Shown: positions 1-8,391 of the stretch, in pieces
Numbering within the stretch: position 1 is the stretch's first letter
How the letters are laid out: every line of letters starts with the position of its first letter
NCBI GenBank assembly: GCA_035326425.1
Contig: DAOLFG010000019.1
Location: 1-64,000 of the forward strand
Direction of reading: 5' to 3'
DNA from: CALKJU01 sp035326425
GTDB lineage: Bacteria > Pseudomonadota > Alphaproteobacteria > Geminicoccales > Geminicoccaceae
Length of the DNA: 64,000 bases
Position numbers and translations under genes: made by a program
The notes under the pieces: model-generated
Seen by the model: the letters and a program-made list of their open reading frames with translations, nothing else
Told to the model about the DNA's origin: nothing
The model's database searches: none

Positions 1-296
1 AAGGCTATCACAGCAAGGACCCGCCACGAAGCTTTCGTTGGAGTCAATGCACTAGTTCGAACGTTAAGAGTTGCATCGAGGATTTGTTTGAGAAGAAGGT
101 CAGGGAGACGGAGTTGGAAGGGCAGAGATTTGACCCCAACAGAAAGGCGGCCGACAAGGGCACCTACGGAAAAGCTGTCTTTGCAGAGAAGGTCATACGC
201 CCTGCTGCGGACAGCATAGACTTCTCGCGATTTAAACATCTACTCGATCGTATTGTCGCCGTGCTGGATGACTATCGGACTGACCCCGACAGTTAA
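1..296 (+). CDS. 3' end of an unrecognised protein (partial)
   Basis: The frame is open from base 3 to the TAA at 294-296, giving about 97 codons with no internal stop. The nearest possible internal start is a TTG at 84, so the gene most likely begins outside the window. The C-terminal part is rich in charged residues and ends in a helical-looking stretch containing GKAVFAEKVI and FKHLLDRIVAVLDDY. No family is recognised. Base composition is clearly poorer in G+C than the genes to the right, and codons such as AGA, ATA and TTA appear that the neighbours avoid. This suggests the edge of a transferred island, possibly a defence or mobile gene, but that is inference only. Confidence 0.45.
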   Translation, partial: GYHSKDPPRSFRWSQCTSSNVKSCIEDLFEKKVRETELEGQRFDPNRKAADKGTYGKAVFAEKVIRPAADSIDFSRFKHLLDRIVAVLDDYRTDPDS

Positions 297-370
297 GGGA
301 GTGTCGCCTGCTCCGCATGTCTCCGCGGCACTGCCGAAAGATCGCGGATGGAGCGTCTTCCGCTCCCTAT

Positions 371-739
371 CTAGCCGACTGTCTTCCAATAAGAGTCCTT
401 CCGCACCACCAGCCCATCGCGAAACGTATAGAAATCACACCCCCGCACCTCCACCCGCCGGCCCTCCGGGGTCGTGCCGGTGAGCGTCCATTTCGACATC
501 CCGGTGTCGCCGTCGACGAAGTGGCTGGCATCGCCATAGTGGACATCCGGCAACCCCTCGAAGCGGCCCGCTAAGCCCTTGCGCACGGCAGCCCTGCCCT
601 CCGCGCGCGTTCCCCACGGGTCCGGCCCGCGCGGCATCTCGAGCACGCAGTCCTCGGCGAAGTGGGCCATGATGGCGTCGAGATCGTGGGCGTTGAAGGC
701 TGCGCACAAGGCTTCGAGCTTGGCCCGGATATCGCTCAT
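371..739 (-). CDS. NTF2-like / SnoaL-like protein
   Basis: A 122-residue single-domain protein starting MSDIRAKLEALCAAFNAHD. The layout is that of the NTF2-like (SnoaL/DUF4440) cone fold: an N-terminal helix with the AFNAHDLDAIMAHFAEDC signature, then HYGDASHFVDGDTGMSKWTLTG and a closing strand ending in DSYWK. Such proteins bind small hydrophobic molecules or act as isomerases or hydrolases; the substrate cannot be read from sequence. The ATG at 739 is preceded by a good GGGAGG-like ribosome site. It lies 38 bases beyond the PHB depolymerase stop on the same strand and may be read in one transcript with it. Confidence 0.75.
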   Translation of the reverse strand: MSDIRAKLEALCAAFNAHDLDAIMAHFAEDCVLEMPRGPDPWGTRAEGRAAVRKGLAGRFEGLPDVHYGDASHFVDGDTGMSKWTLTGTTPEGRRVEVRGCDFYTFRDGLVVRKDSYWKTVG

Positions 740-777
740 GGCATCCTCCCGCAGAGGTGAGGCCCCGTACGATACAG

Positions 778-1893
778 CTACCGCTGCAGCCTGTGTCCCA
801 GAAAGAACCGCACCATCTCCCGGCTCGCCTCCGGCCCACGCGGCTCCGTGTAGCTTCCCCCGGGCCTGCCGCCCGACCAGGCGTGGCCGGCGCCCTCGAC
901 CACCCAGTGCTCGACCAGCGCGCGGCCCTCGCCGTCGAGGTGCTGCGTGCGGCTGTAGGCCATGCCGCCGGCCGAGCGCCCGTGCTCGACCTTCGGGCGA
1001 AGCTTGGCGTCGCCGGCCGACTGCGCCGCCACGTGCTCGCCGTTGCGCGGGCTGACCGTGGCATCGCTGGCGCCGTGGAAGACGATGGTCGGCACCGGGC
1101 GGCCGCCGGGTGAGCCGGGCTCGCCCGCGCGCATCGCCGCCAGCGCCGAAGGGATGTCCCGCGCGCTGCCGCAGGCGAGGCCCGAATGCACGCCGACGGC
1201 GGCGAACAGGTCCGGGTAGGCGGCCGCCATCAGCGCGGCGAAGGCGCCGCCGGCCGACAGCCCCGCCACATAGACCCGCGACGGATCGACTGCGTACCGT
1301 GCCGTCACCTCCCTGGTGATCCCGGCGATGAGCGCCGGCTCGCCCCGGTCGCGCCGCTGGTCCCGTGGCTCGAACCAGTTCCAGCAGCGCTGGGCGTTGG
1401 CGGCCTGCGACTGTGCCGGATAGGCGACGAGCAGGCCCAGCTCCTCGGCCAGGCCGTTCATGCCGGTGCCGAGGGCGAAGTCCTCGGGCGTCTGCGTGCA
1501 GCCGTGCAGCATCACCACCAGCGGCAGCCTCCGGCCCTTCCAGCCGCCCGGCACGTAGAGGCGGTAGTCGCGGGCACCCGTGGCATCCGCGTAGGTCAGC
1601 CGCTCGAACGTGGCGCCTGCCGGCAGCGGCCCGGCGTCGGGCCGGCGGCCTCGGCCCGTGCCGGGCAGGCCCGGCAGGTCGAGGCCGGCGAGATCGGGGC
1701 CTGGCCCGCCGCCGCCCGGCAGCCGCGCCAGCATCCGGCGCAGCGCCTCGGGCATCCGGCCGTCCGCGGCGGTGTCCCGCCTCGTCCCGGCAGCATCTGC
1801 CGCCTCGGCAGGATTTGCCGGGGCGCGGCGCAGCAGCCGCCGCAGCGTCGCCTTGGCGCTGGCCAGGACGGCGGAGGCATTGGAATCGTACAT
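778..1893 (-). CDS. PHB depolymerase-family esterase
   Basis: A 371-residue alpha/beta hydrolase of the PHB-depolymerase/feruloyl-esterase family (LpqC-like). The first ~120 residues are a low-complexity Pro/Gly/Ala linker. The catalytic domain follows, with oxyanion segment MLHGCTQTPEDFA, nucleophile elbow GLSAGGAF, the acid region FHGASDATV and the catalytic His in GAGHAWSGG. No convincing signal peptide is present, so it may act on intracellular polyhydroxyalkanoate or another ester. The CopG-type regulator directly upstream on the same strand (stop at 1909) may control it. The exact substrate is not determined by sequence. Confidence 0.82.
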   Translation of the reverse strand: MYDSNASAVLASAKATLRRLLRRAPANPAEAADAAGTRRDTAADGRMPEALRRMLARLPGGGGPGPDLAGLDLPGLPGTGRGRRPDAGPLPAGATFERLTYADATGARDYRLYVPGGWKGRRLPLVVMLHGCTQTPEDFALGTGMNGLAEELGLLVAYPAQSQAANAQRCWNWFEPRDQRRDRGEPALIAGITREVTARYAVDPSRVYVAGLSAGGAFAALMAAAYPDLFAAVGVHSGLACGSARDIPSALAAMRAGEPGSPGGRPVPTIVFHGASDATVSPRNGEHVAAQSAGDAKLRPKVEHGRSAGGMAYSRTQHLDGEGRALVEHWVVEGAGHAWSGGRPGGSYTEPRGPEASREMVRFFLGHRLQR

Positions 1894-1908
1894 GCGATGG
1901 CAATCCCT

Positions 1909-2334
1909 TCAGCGGATGCGGTCGGCCAGGGCCGCCTTGACCGCGGGCGTGGCGTGGAGCGCGCCGAGCACGGCCACCGAGCCGACGGCGGCGCGCGCCA
2001 GCTCGGGCGTGACGTCGGGTGCGATGCTGGCGAGGCCCAGGACCTGGATGTCGAGGAGCCGGCCCTCGGCCACCGCCTGCTCGAGGTCGGCGCGAGTGTA
2101 GTGGCGCAGGCCGAGGTCGAGGCCGCGCCGGCCGGCGGCGCGGCCCAGCACCTCGCCGTGCCGCTCGATCTGGTTGCGGATGGCGGTGCGGATGAAGTCG
2201 GTGCGGTTGGAGTAGAAGCCTTCGCGGACCATCAGGTCGATGTGGCCGAGATCGACGTAGCCGAGGTTGATCGTCACCTTCTCGGAATCGCCGCCTTGCG
2301 GCCGCAACTCGCGCACGTTACCGTCGATCATCAT
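1909..2334 (-). CDS. CopG/RHH-family transcriptional regulator
   Basis: A 141-residue protein with an N-terminal ribbon-helix-helix: the DNA-contact strand EKVTINLGYVDLGHIDLMV is followed by two helices (SNRTDFIRTAIRNQIERH). A C-terminal segment of about 80 residues of unknown role follows. I chose the first of two consecutive ATGs (2332-2334) because an AGGA lies 6 bases upstream. It is divergent from sthA and sits 15 bases upstream of the PHB depolymerase gene on the same strand. A symmetrical array of CCATCC/GGATGG half-sites begins 3 bases upstream of the start codon and is the obvious candidate operator for autoregulation. Confidence 0.78.
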   Translation of the reverse strand: MMIDGNVRELRPQGGDSEKVTINLGYVDLGHIDLMVREGFYSNRTDFIRTAIRNQIERHGEVLGRAAGRRGLDLGLRHYTRADLEQAVAEGRLLDIQVLGLASIAPDVTPELARAAVGSVAVLGALHATPAVKAALADRIR

Positions 2335-2336
2335 CT

Positions 2337-2376
2337 GCCATCCTAAAGCCATCCACATGGATGGTATATGGATGGC
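2337..2376. promoter_or_regulatory. Dyad array of four half-sites, likely RHH operator
   Basis: Two direct copies of GCCATCC start at 2337 and 2348. They are mirrored by GGATGG at 2359 and GGATGGC at 2370. Both pairs have an 11-bp period and the array is centred on ACAT. One-turn spacing on one DNA face, in inverted orientation, is what cooperative ribbon-helix-helix dimers need. The array abuts the CopG-family start codon and lies in the divergent region before sthA. Confidence 0.6.
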
Positions 2377-2481
2377 TGACTGCCTACCACAAGAGCTGCG
2401 TCGACAGCCTGTCAAAGAGGCACGTCGTTTGCTTAATCCCAATTCAGGCTGCTCCGTGAGCGGCCCCGAGGTGCGGGCAGA

Positions 2482-3870
2482 ATGCATTACGATCTGATCG
2501 TCATCGGCAGCGGCCCCGCCGGCAGGCGGGCCGCCATTCAGGCCGCCAAGCTGGGCAAGCGGGCGCTCGTCGTCGACAGGGGCCGCCGGCTCGGCGGGGT
2601 GTCGGTGCATACCGGCACCATCCCGTCGAAGACGCTGCGCGAGACCGTGCTCAACCTGTCGGGCTGGCGCGAGCGCGGCTTCTATGGCCGCGCCTACCGG
2701 GTCAAGAAGGACATCTCGGCCCAGGATCTGGTGAAGCGGCTGCACATCACGCTCAACCACGAGGTCGAGGTGCTGGAGCACCAGTTCGCCCGCAACCGGG
2801 TGGAATCGATGCAGGGTGCGGCACGGTTCGTCGACCCGCACCGGATCGAGGTGACGGCCGAGGGCGGCGAGTGCCTGGTGCTGAGCGCCGACCGCTTCGT
2901 GCTGGCGGTCGGCACGCGGCCGTTCCGGCCGGACTATGTGCCGTTCGACGGCGAGAGGATCCTCGACAGCGACGAGATCCTCGACATGGCGGCCCTGCCG
3001 CGCAACCTGGCGGTGATCGGCGCCGGCGTGATCGGGGTCGAGTACGCCACCATCTTCAGCGCGCTCGACGTGCCGGTGACGCTGGTCGAGCCACGCGACA
3101 CCATGCTGGATTTCCTCGACCGCGAGCTGGTGCAGGAGTTCACCCACGACCTGCGCGACCGCGGCATGGCGCTGCGCATGGGCTGCAAGGTGCAGGGCAT
3201 CGAGCGGGCCAATGGCGGCTGTGTGGTGCGGCTGGAGAACGGCCGCACGGTGAATGCCGAGATGGTGCTGTTCGCCGCCGGCCGAGTCGGCTCGACCGAC
3301 AGGCTGAACCTGGAGGCCTGCGGCATCGAGCTCGACCATCGCGGCCGGGTGGCGGTCGACAAGGCGACCTTCCAGACCTCGGTGCCGCACATCTATGCCG
3401 CCGGCGACGTCATCGGCTTCCCGTCGCTGGCCTCGACCTCGATGGAGCAGGGCCGCATCGCCGCCTGCCACGCCTTCGGCGAGAAGGCGCCGGCACCGCC
3501 GGAGTATTTTCCCTACGGCATCTACTCGGTGCCGGAGATCTCGACCGTCGGCCTCACCGAGGCCGAGGTGCAGCAGCGCGGCATCCCCTACGAGTGCGGC
3601 ATCGCCCGGTTCAGGGAGACCTCGCGCGGCCACATCATGGGCCTCAATTCCGGCATGATGAAGCTGATCTTCTCGCTGAAGACCCGCCGGCTGCTCGGCT
3701 GCCACATCTGCGGCGAGGGGGCGACCGAGCTGGTCCATATCGGCCAGGCGGTGCTGAACCTGAAGGGCACCCTCGACTATTTCGTCGAGAACACCTTCAA
3801 CTATCCGACGCTGGCCGAGGGCTACAAGATCGCCGCCCTCGACGCCTGGAACCGCATGCCGCGGACCTGA
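2482..3870 (+). CDS. sthA: Soluble pyridine nucleotide transhydrogenase (SthA)
   Basis: A 462-residue FAD-dependent pyridine nucleotide-disulfide oxidoreductase of the Si-specific NAD(P)+ transhydrogenase type. It exchanges reducing equivalents between NADPH and NAD in the cytosol. Visible are the N-terminal FAD dinucleotide motif GSGPAGRRAA, the NAD(P) motif GAGVIGVEYA near residue 178, the FAD-binding YAAGDVIGFPSLAS and the dimerisation domain. The active-site segment reads GGVSVHTGTIPSKTL, so the redox cysteine pair of lipoamide dehydrogenase and glutathione reductase is absent. That absence is typical of SthA. The length matches the family (about 465). Confidence 0.88.
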   Translation: MHYDLIVIGSGPAGRRAAIQAAKLGKRALVVDRGRRLGGVSVHTGTIPSKTLRETVLNLSGWRERGFYGRAYRVKKDISAQDLVKRLHITLNHEVEVLEHQFARNRVESMQGAARFVDPHRIEVTAEGGECLVLSADRFVLAVGTRPFRPDYVPFDGERILDSDEILDMAALPRNLAVIGAGVIGVEYATIFSALDVPVTLVEPRDTMLDFLDRELVQEFTHDLRDRGMALRMGCKVQGIERANGGCVVRLENGRTVNAEMVLFAAGRVGSTDRLNLEACGIELDHRGRVAVDKATFQTSVPHIYAAGDVIGFPSLASTSMEQGRIAACHAFGEKAPAPPEYFPYGIYSVPEISTVGLTEAEVQQRGIPYECGIARFRETSRGHIMGLNSGMMKLIFSLKTRRLLGCHICGEGATELVHIGQAVLNLKGTLDYFVENTFNYPTLAEGYKIAALDAWNRMPRT

Positions 3871-3979
3871 ACGCCGCCGGCGACATCCGGGCACCCGTCC
3901 GCTGCATCGCAGCAAAGATCCTTGCATCGGCGGCCGCGGGCGACCAGAACACCGCCCCTCGGCGTGAAGGTGTGCCCCG

Positions 3980-5221
3980 ATGACCCGATTGTCGCTCGCC
4001 AAGGACAAGGTGCGCGTGCTGCTGCTGGAAGGCGTGCACGACAACGCCGTCGCCGATTTCCTGGCTGCCGGCTACACCAGCGTCACCCGCCTGCCCACGG
4101 CACTCGCCGACGCCGAGCTGCGCGCCCGGCTGGAAGGCGTGCATCTGCTGGGCATCCGCTCGCGCACCCAGGTGACGGCCCCGGTGCTCGAGGCCGCCGA
4201 CCGGCTGATCGCCATCGGCTGCTTCTGCATCGGCACCGACCAGGTCGACCTCATGGCCGCCGAGCGCCAGGGCATACCCGTCTTCAACGCGCCGTTCTCC
4301 AACACCCGCAGCGTCGCCGAGCTGGTGATTGGCGAGATCATCATGCTGATGCGCGGCATCTTCCCCAAGTCGGCGGCGGCGCACAGCGGCGAGTGGGTCA
4401 AGTCGGCGGCCAACAGCTGGGAGGTGCGCGGCAAGACGCTGGGCATCGTCGGCTACGGCAGCATCGGCAGCCAGCTCAGCGTGCTGGCCGAGGCGCTGGG
4501 GATGCATGTGCGCTACTGGGACGTCACGCCGCGACTGCCGCTCGGCCGTGCCGAGGCCGCCACGAGCCTGAGGGACCTGCTGGGCTCGTGCGACGCGGTC
4601 TCGCTGCACGTCCCCGACCTGCCCTCGACCCGCAATATGATCGGCGCCGGAGAGATCGCCGCCATGCGCAGGGATTCCTTCCTGGTCAACGCCTCGCGCG
4701 GCCATGTCGTCGATCTCGACGCGCTGGCCGCCGCGATCCGTGCCGGCAGGATCCTGGGGGCGGCGGTCGACGTGTTCCCGCGCGAGCCCAGCGGGCCGGC
4801 CGACGAGCTGGTCTCGCCGCTCCGTGGACTGCCCAACGTCATCCTGACGCCGCACATCGGCGGCTCGACGGCCGAGGCGCAGGCGCGGATCGGCAACGAG
4901 GTGGCGCGCAAGCTGATCGACTATTCCGACATCGGCACGACGCAAGGGGCGGTGAACTTCGCGCAGGTGCAGCTGCCGGCCCGCCCCGCCGGCACCCGCT
5001 TCATGCATGTCCACCGCAACGTGCCCGGCATGCTGGCGCGCATCGACGAGCTGCTGGTGGCGCGTGGCCTCAACATCGCCGCCCAATACCTGCAGACCCA
5101 TGGCGATCTCGGCTACGTGGTGACCGACATCGACGGTGGCGGCGAGGATGCAGGCGAGATCCTGGCCGAGCTGCGCGCCGTGCCGGGAACGCTGCGCGCC
5201 CGCTTCCTCTACGCTCGCTGA
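3980..5221 (+). CDS. serA: D-3-phosphoglycerate dehydrogenase
   Basis: A 413-residue protein of the short E. coli-type SerA. It oxidises 3-phosphoglycerate with NAD+ in the first step of serine synthesis. It has an N-terminal substrate domain (RSRTQVTAPVL, FNAPFSNTRSVAELV), a Rossmann domain with GYGSIGSQLSVLAEALGM, the catalytic His-containing LTPHIGGST and a C-terminal ACT domain (about residues 340-413) that allows feedback by serine. In methylotrophs, serine also supports C1 assimilation. It ends in a hairpin shared with the convergent phyR gene. Confidence 0.9.
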   Translation: MTRLSLAKDKVRVLLLEGVHDNAVADFLAAGYTSVTRLPTALADAELRARLEGVHLLGIRSRTQVTAPVLEAADRLIAIGCFCIGTDQVDLMAAERQGIPVFNAPFSNTRSVAELVIGEIIMLMRGIFPKSAAAHSGEWVKSAANSWEVRGKTLGIVGYGSIGSQLSVLAEALGMHVRYWDVTPRLPLGRAEAATSLRDLLGSCDAVSLHVPDLPSTRNMIGAGEIAAMRRDSFLVNASRGHVVDLDALAAAIRAGRILGAAVDVFPREPSGPADELVSPLRGLPNVILTPHIGGSTAEAQARIGNEVARKLIDYSDIGTTQGAVNFAQVQLPARPAGTRFMHVHRNVPGMLARIDELLVARGLNIAAQYLQTHGDLGYVVTDIDGGGEDAGEILAELRAVPGTLRARFLYAR

Positions 5222-5225
5222 GGCC

Positions 5226-5247
5226 GACCGGCCGATCCTGGCCGGTC
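5226..5247. terminator. Hairpin between convergent serA and phyR
   Basis: GACCGGCC (5226-5233) and GGCCGGTC (5240-5247) form a perfect 8-bp stem with loop GATCCT. It lies just after the serA stop and overlaps the phyR stop. There is no T-tract on either side, so it may slow polymerase or stabilise 3' ends rather than act as a classical terminator. Confidence 0.45.
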
Positions 5248-5977
5248 AGGCGCCGCGCGGGCCGACCGCCAGCGCCTCGTCGATGGCGCCGGTGAGGGCC
5301 TGGGGCGTGAACGGCTTGGCCACGACCAGCGTGCCCGGCCCCGTCTCGGCCACCGCCTCGTCGGGGAAGGCCGTGACATAGACCGCCGGCACGGCGTGCG
5401 CGGCGTTGATGTCATTGACGGCATCGACCCCGGAGCTGTCGTCGGCGAGGCGGATGTCCGCCAGGATCAGCGCCGGCGGCTCGGCCCTCGCGAGGTCGAC
5501 GGCCTCGCCATGCGTCGAGGCGATGCCGAGCACCGCATGGCCGTCGCGCTCGACGATCTCCTCGAGATCGAGGGCGGTGGCCGGCTCGTCCTCGATGATG
5601 AGCACCCGCGCCGGCTCGGGCCGGCCCAGCGTCGCCAGGGCCGAGGCCACCAGCGTGGACAGCCGCCGCGGGGTCAGGCCCAGCGCCCTGGCCGCATCCT
5701 CCGGTGCCAGCTCCTCCAGCCGCGTCAGCAGGTAGGCCAGGCGCTGCGCCAGGGGCAGCTGCATCAGTGCCGGGCCCGGTGCCACCTGCTCGACCTCGGC
5801 CAGCGTCCGCGCCAGGGCGGCGAACGCCTGCTCGCGGCTGGCCGGGCCATCGGGATGCTCGGCGAGCAGCCGCTCGACGCAGCGGCGCACGGCATCGTCG
5901 CCGCGCTCGGCATCGCCGGTGGCGGCGCGCGCCAGCCTTCGCAGCGGCGGCAACCAGCTTTCCGCATCGTCGGTCAT
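5246..5977 (-). CDS. phyR: General stress response regulator PhyR
   Basis: A 243-residue protein with the PhyR order: an N-terminal sigma-factor-like domain (about 1-125, including LPLAQRLAYLLTRLEELAPEDAARALG, a sigma-4-like helix-turn-helix) and a C-terminal receiver (about 132-240). The receiver has acidic pocket IIEDE, phospho-acceptor Asp174 in ILADIRL and Lys in VVAKPFTP. When phosphorylated, PhyR proteins sequester the anti-sigma factor NepR and free EcfG. An EcfG-type promoter lies 45 bases upstream. The usual neighbours nepR and ecfG are not in this window, so the locus is split or reorganised. The N-terminal domain is more divergent than the receiver. Confidence 0.85.
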   Translation of the reverse strand: MTDDAESWLPPLRRLARAATGDAERGDDAVRRCVERLLAEHPDGPASREQAFAALARTLAEVEQVAPGPALMQLPLAQRLAYLLTRLEELAPEDAARALGLTPRRLSTLVASALATLGRPEPARVLIIEDEPATALDLEEIVERDGHAVLGIASTHGEAVDLARAEPPALILADIRLADDSSGVDAVNDINAAHAVPAVYVTAFPDEAVAETGPGTLVVAKPFTPQALTGAIDEALAVGPRGA

Positions 5978-6021
5978 GCCCGGTTCCACTCCAGGAGAGG
6001 GGGAGCGCAAGGCATCGCGAC

Positions 6022-6047
6022 AACGGGTACGGGGGTGCCGTTGTTCC
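6022..6047 (-). promoter_or_regulatory. EcfG-type (general stress sigma) promoter of phyR
   Basis: On the minus strand GGAAC (6047-6043) is followed after 17 bases by CGTT (6025-6022). This matches the alphaproteobacterial EcfG consensus GGAAC-N16/17-CGTT. The predicted transcript start leaves a leader of roughly 40 bases before the phyR ATG, consistent with positive feedback of the stress response on phyR. Confidence 0.72.
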
Positions 6048-6092
6048 GAGACCGCGCTACTTTCTCTGCCGGGCCAGACGAGGGGCCGGGGA

Positions 6093-6476
6093 ATGGCAAG
6101 GGACGCGGCACTGGCGGGCCTGCGCGTGCTCGTCGTGGAGGACGAGTTCCTGATCGCGCTCGACGTCGGGGACACGCTGGGCGAGCTGGGCTGCGAGGTG
6201 GTCGGCCCGGTTCCGACGGTGGCGGCCGGGCTCGACCTGCTCCAGGCCGATGGCTGCGAGCTGGCTGTTCTGGACGTGCGTCTGCGCGACGGCAGCACGG
6301 CACCGCTGGCGCAGGCACTGGCCGAGCGCGGAGTGCCGTTCGTCATGCTCACGGGCTACGAGCGGAGCCAGATCGACGAGCCGCTGCTGCGGGCAGCCCC
6401 AATCGTCGCCAAGCCGCTGCAGCGCAAGGCCCTGCGCGCGGCCCTCCTGGCGGCGCTCGCTGGTCGGCCGGCCTAG
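6093..6476 (+). CDS. Single-domain response regulator
   Basis: A 127-residue stand-alone receiver domain. The acidic pair is in LVVEDEF, the phospho-acceptor Asp in LAVLDVRLRDGS, Thr in VMLTGYE and the conserved Lys in IVAKPLQR. There is no output domain, so it should act as a phosphate sink or relay, or by protein contacts. It is transcribed divergently from phyR across 115 bases. Receiver-only proteins are often part of PhyR phosphorelays, so a link is plausible but unproven. The ATG at 6093 follows GGGG; its TAG stop overlaps the stop of the convergent permease gene. Confidence 0.8.
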   Translation: MARDAALAGLRVLVVEDEFLIALDVGDTLGELGCEVVGPVPTVAAGLDLLQADGCELAVLDVRLRDGSTAPLAQALAERGVPFVMLTGYERSQIDEPLLRAAPIVAKPLQRKALRAALLAALAGRPA

Positions 6477-8374
6477 CTCCGTGACGACACCGCGACGGGC
6501 ACGATGGCTTCCGGTCTCTCCGGCAGCGGCCGCGTCCCGGGCGGTATGACCGCATCGGCCTCGACGGCCAGGGACTCGCCCACGAGCTCGCGTGTCACGC
6601 GCAGCAGCTCCTCGAGGTCGACCACGACCCGCTCGACGCCGAGCTCGACCGCCGTGGCCCTGGCGTCGGTGCCGTCGGCCGGGTTCCACAATCCGAGCAC
6701 GATCGGCAGCTGCGTCCCCAGCTGCGCACGCAACCGCCGGACGAGGCGGCGGGCATGGATCAGCGTCGAGCCGTTAAGCTGCGAGATGCAGACCAGGGCC
6801 GGCGGCGGCGCATCGGCGCGGGCGAGGTTGCCCAGGGGCTCGACCCCGGCGGCGTATCCCGCCTCGCGCAGCAGGTTGGCGGCGAGCCTGGCACCCGCCA
6901 CGTCCAGGCCCATGCGCGACGGCAGGCAGGCGACGACCGGTCCGCCGCCGGCCGGAATCTCGTCGATGGCGTCGTCGGCGATCTCGACGATGTCCTCGAC
7001 GATCTGCCTCTGGCGGCGGCGGTCGAGGGCGCCGCGCTGGCGGTCCTGGTCGATCATGCCCAGCACCGGCATCAGCATCTCGGCATAGAGCCGCTCGACG
7101 CCGTTCTTGTCCTCGAAGTCCTCGGCGACCTCGGCCGCCTCCTCGGCATCGTCGGCCAGCAGGCGCTGATAGACCTTGAGCGACGGCGACAGCACCTCGC
7201 GGTTGCCGAACGCCACCTCGAGGAAGTGCAGCTGCGGCACGTAGCGGCCGATCACCACGAGGCAGGCGGTGAGCGGGGTCGCCAGCAGGAGGCCCACGGG
7301 CCCCCACAGCACCGTCCAGAACACCGTGACGATCACGACGGCGGCAGGCGACAGGCCGGTCGTCGAGCCGAACAGTAGAGGCTCCAGCACATAGGCCAGC
7401 ACCGCCTCGATGCCGACGAACAGCAGCACCACCAGCATCGGCATGGCCCAGCCGACATCGACGGCCACCGCCAGCGCCAGCGGGAACAGCATCGAGATCG
7501 GAGCGCCCACGAACGGGATGAAGCGCAGCACCACGCCGATCAGGCCCCACAGCAGCGCGTTGGGCACGCCGATCACGTAGAGGCCGATGCCGAAGGCCGT
7601 GCCGTAGAGCAGGTTCAGCATCAGCTGCATCAGCAGGTAGCGGCCGATGCGCTCGGTGGCGTCGGTCATCGCCTGGGTGGTGCGATGGACGTCGGTCGAG
7701 CCGAAAAGCCGGATGAAGCGGTCGCGCAGATCCTCGCGCTGCAGCAGCACGAAGACCACGAACAGCATCATGATGCCGGCGGTGGCCAGGGGCTCCGCCA
7801 GGAAGCCGGCGACGCCGAGGAGGCTGGCGAGCGGCGAGGAGGGCGGCTGGTGCACCTCGACCGGGATGGGCCGGCGCTCGGCTTCGCTGCGCTCCAGCCC
7901 GCCGGCCCCGCCCGGCGGGCGCTGGCCGGTCGCCGCCTCCAGCTCCTCGCTCATCCGCCGCAGCATGTCGGCGGTCTTGTCGAACATGCCGCCGGTGCTG
8001 GAGCCGGGCTCCAGCACCTGGATCTTCTGCCGCAGGTTCATCTCGTGCTGCGGCAGGCTCTGGGCGAGATTGATGGCCTGCGTCGCCAGCAGCCAGGTGA
8101 AGGCGCCGACGAAGGCCAGGGCCACGGCCACCACCAGCAGCACCGAGGGCACGCGGCCGAGGTGGAGCCGCCGCAGCCGCGTCGCGATGGGTGCCAGGGC
8201 GAAGCTGATCAGGATCGACAGCGCCAGCGGGATGAAGACGTCGCGGCCGAGATAGAGTGCCGCGATGATCGCCGCCGCCGTCGCCAGGAAGGCCACGGGC
8301 GAGCCGGGCGGCGAGGTGGCGACGACCTGGATCGGCTGGCCGCGCTCGGCGGGCCCGGTCGGAAAGCCCAGCAA
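6473..8374 (-). CDS. AI-2E family transporter with soluble C-terminal domain
   Basis: About 633 residues. Two N-terminal membrane segments (VAFLATAAAIIAALYLG, LALSILISFALAPIAT) and a third at VLLVVAVALAFVG precede a cytosolic or periplasmic loop. The conserved AI-2E/PerM core follows, with VIGVPNALLWGLIGVVLRFIPFVG and the last helices VVIVTVFWTVLWGPVGLL. The family exports or imports small molecules; the substrate is unknown. After the core, ~250 residues include an alpha/beta domain (VVACLPSRMGLDVAGARLAANLLREAG, then LPIVLGLWNPADG) resembling the cobalamin-binding Rossmann-like fold but without DxHxxG. The start is a TTG at 8374, with AGGGAG 6 bases upstream; no ATG is available nearby. Confidence 0.78.
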   Translation of the reverse strand: MLGFPTGPAERGQPIQVVATSPPGSPVAFLATAAAIIAALYLGRDVFIPLALSILISFALAPIATRLRRLHLGRVPSVLLVVAVALAFVGAFTWLLATQAINLAQSLPQHEMNLRQKIQVLEPGSSTGGMFDKTADMLRRMSEELEAATGQRPPGGAGGLERSEAERRPIPVEVHQPPSSPLASLLGVAGFLAEPLATAGIMMLFVVFVLLQREDLRDRFIRLFGSTDVHRTTQAMTDATERIGRYLLMQLMLNLLYGTAFGIGLYVIGVPNALLWGLIGVVLRFIPFVGAPISMLFPLALAVAVDVGWAMPMLVVLLFVGIEAVLAYVLEPLLFGSTTGLSPAAVVIVTVFWTVLWGPVGLLLATPLTACLVVIGRYVPQLHFLEVAFGNREVLSPSLKVYQRLLADDAEEAAEVAEDFEDKNGVERLYAEMLMPVLGMIDQDRQRGALDRRRQRQIVEDIVEIADDAIDEIPAGGGPVVACLPSRMGLDVAGARLAANLLREAGYAAGVEPLGNLARADAPPPALVCISQLNGSTLIHARRLVRRLRAQLGTQLPIVLGLWNPADGTDARATAVELGVERVVVDLEELLRVTRELVGESLAVEADAVIPPGTRPLPERPEAIVPVAVSSRS

Positions 8375-8391
8375 TGGCGTCTCCCTGCTCC

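Noticed and set aside
1909..4044. A 711-codon minus-strand frame covering sthA
   Set aside because: Only the C-terminal 141 codons (CopG family) are real; the remainder is antisense shadow of sthA.
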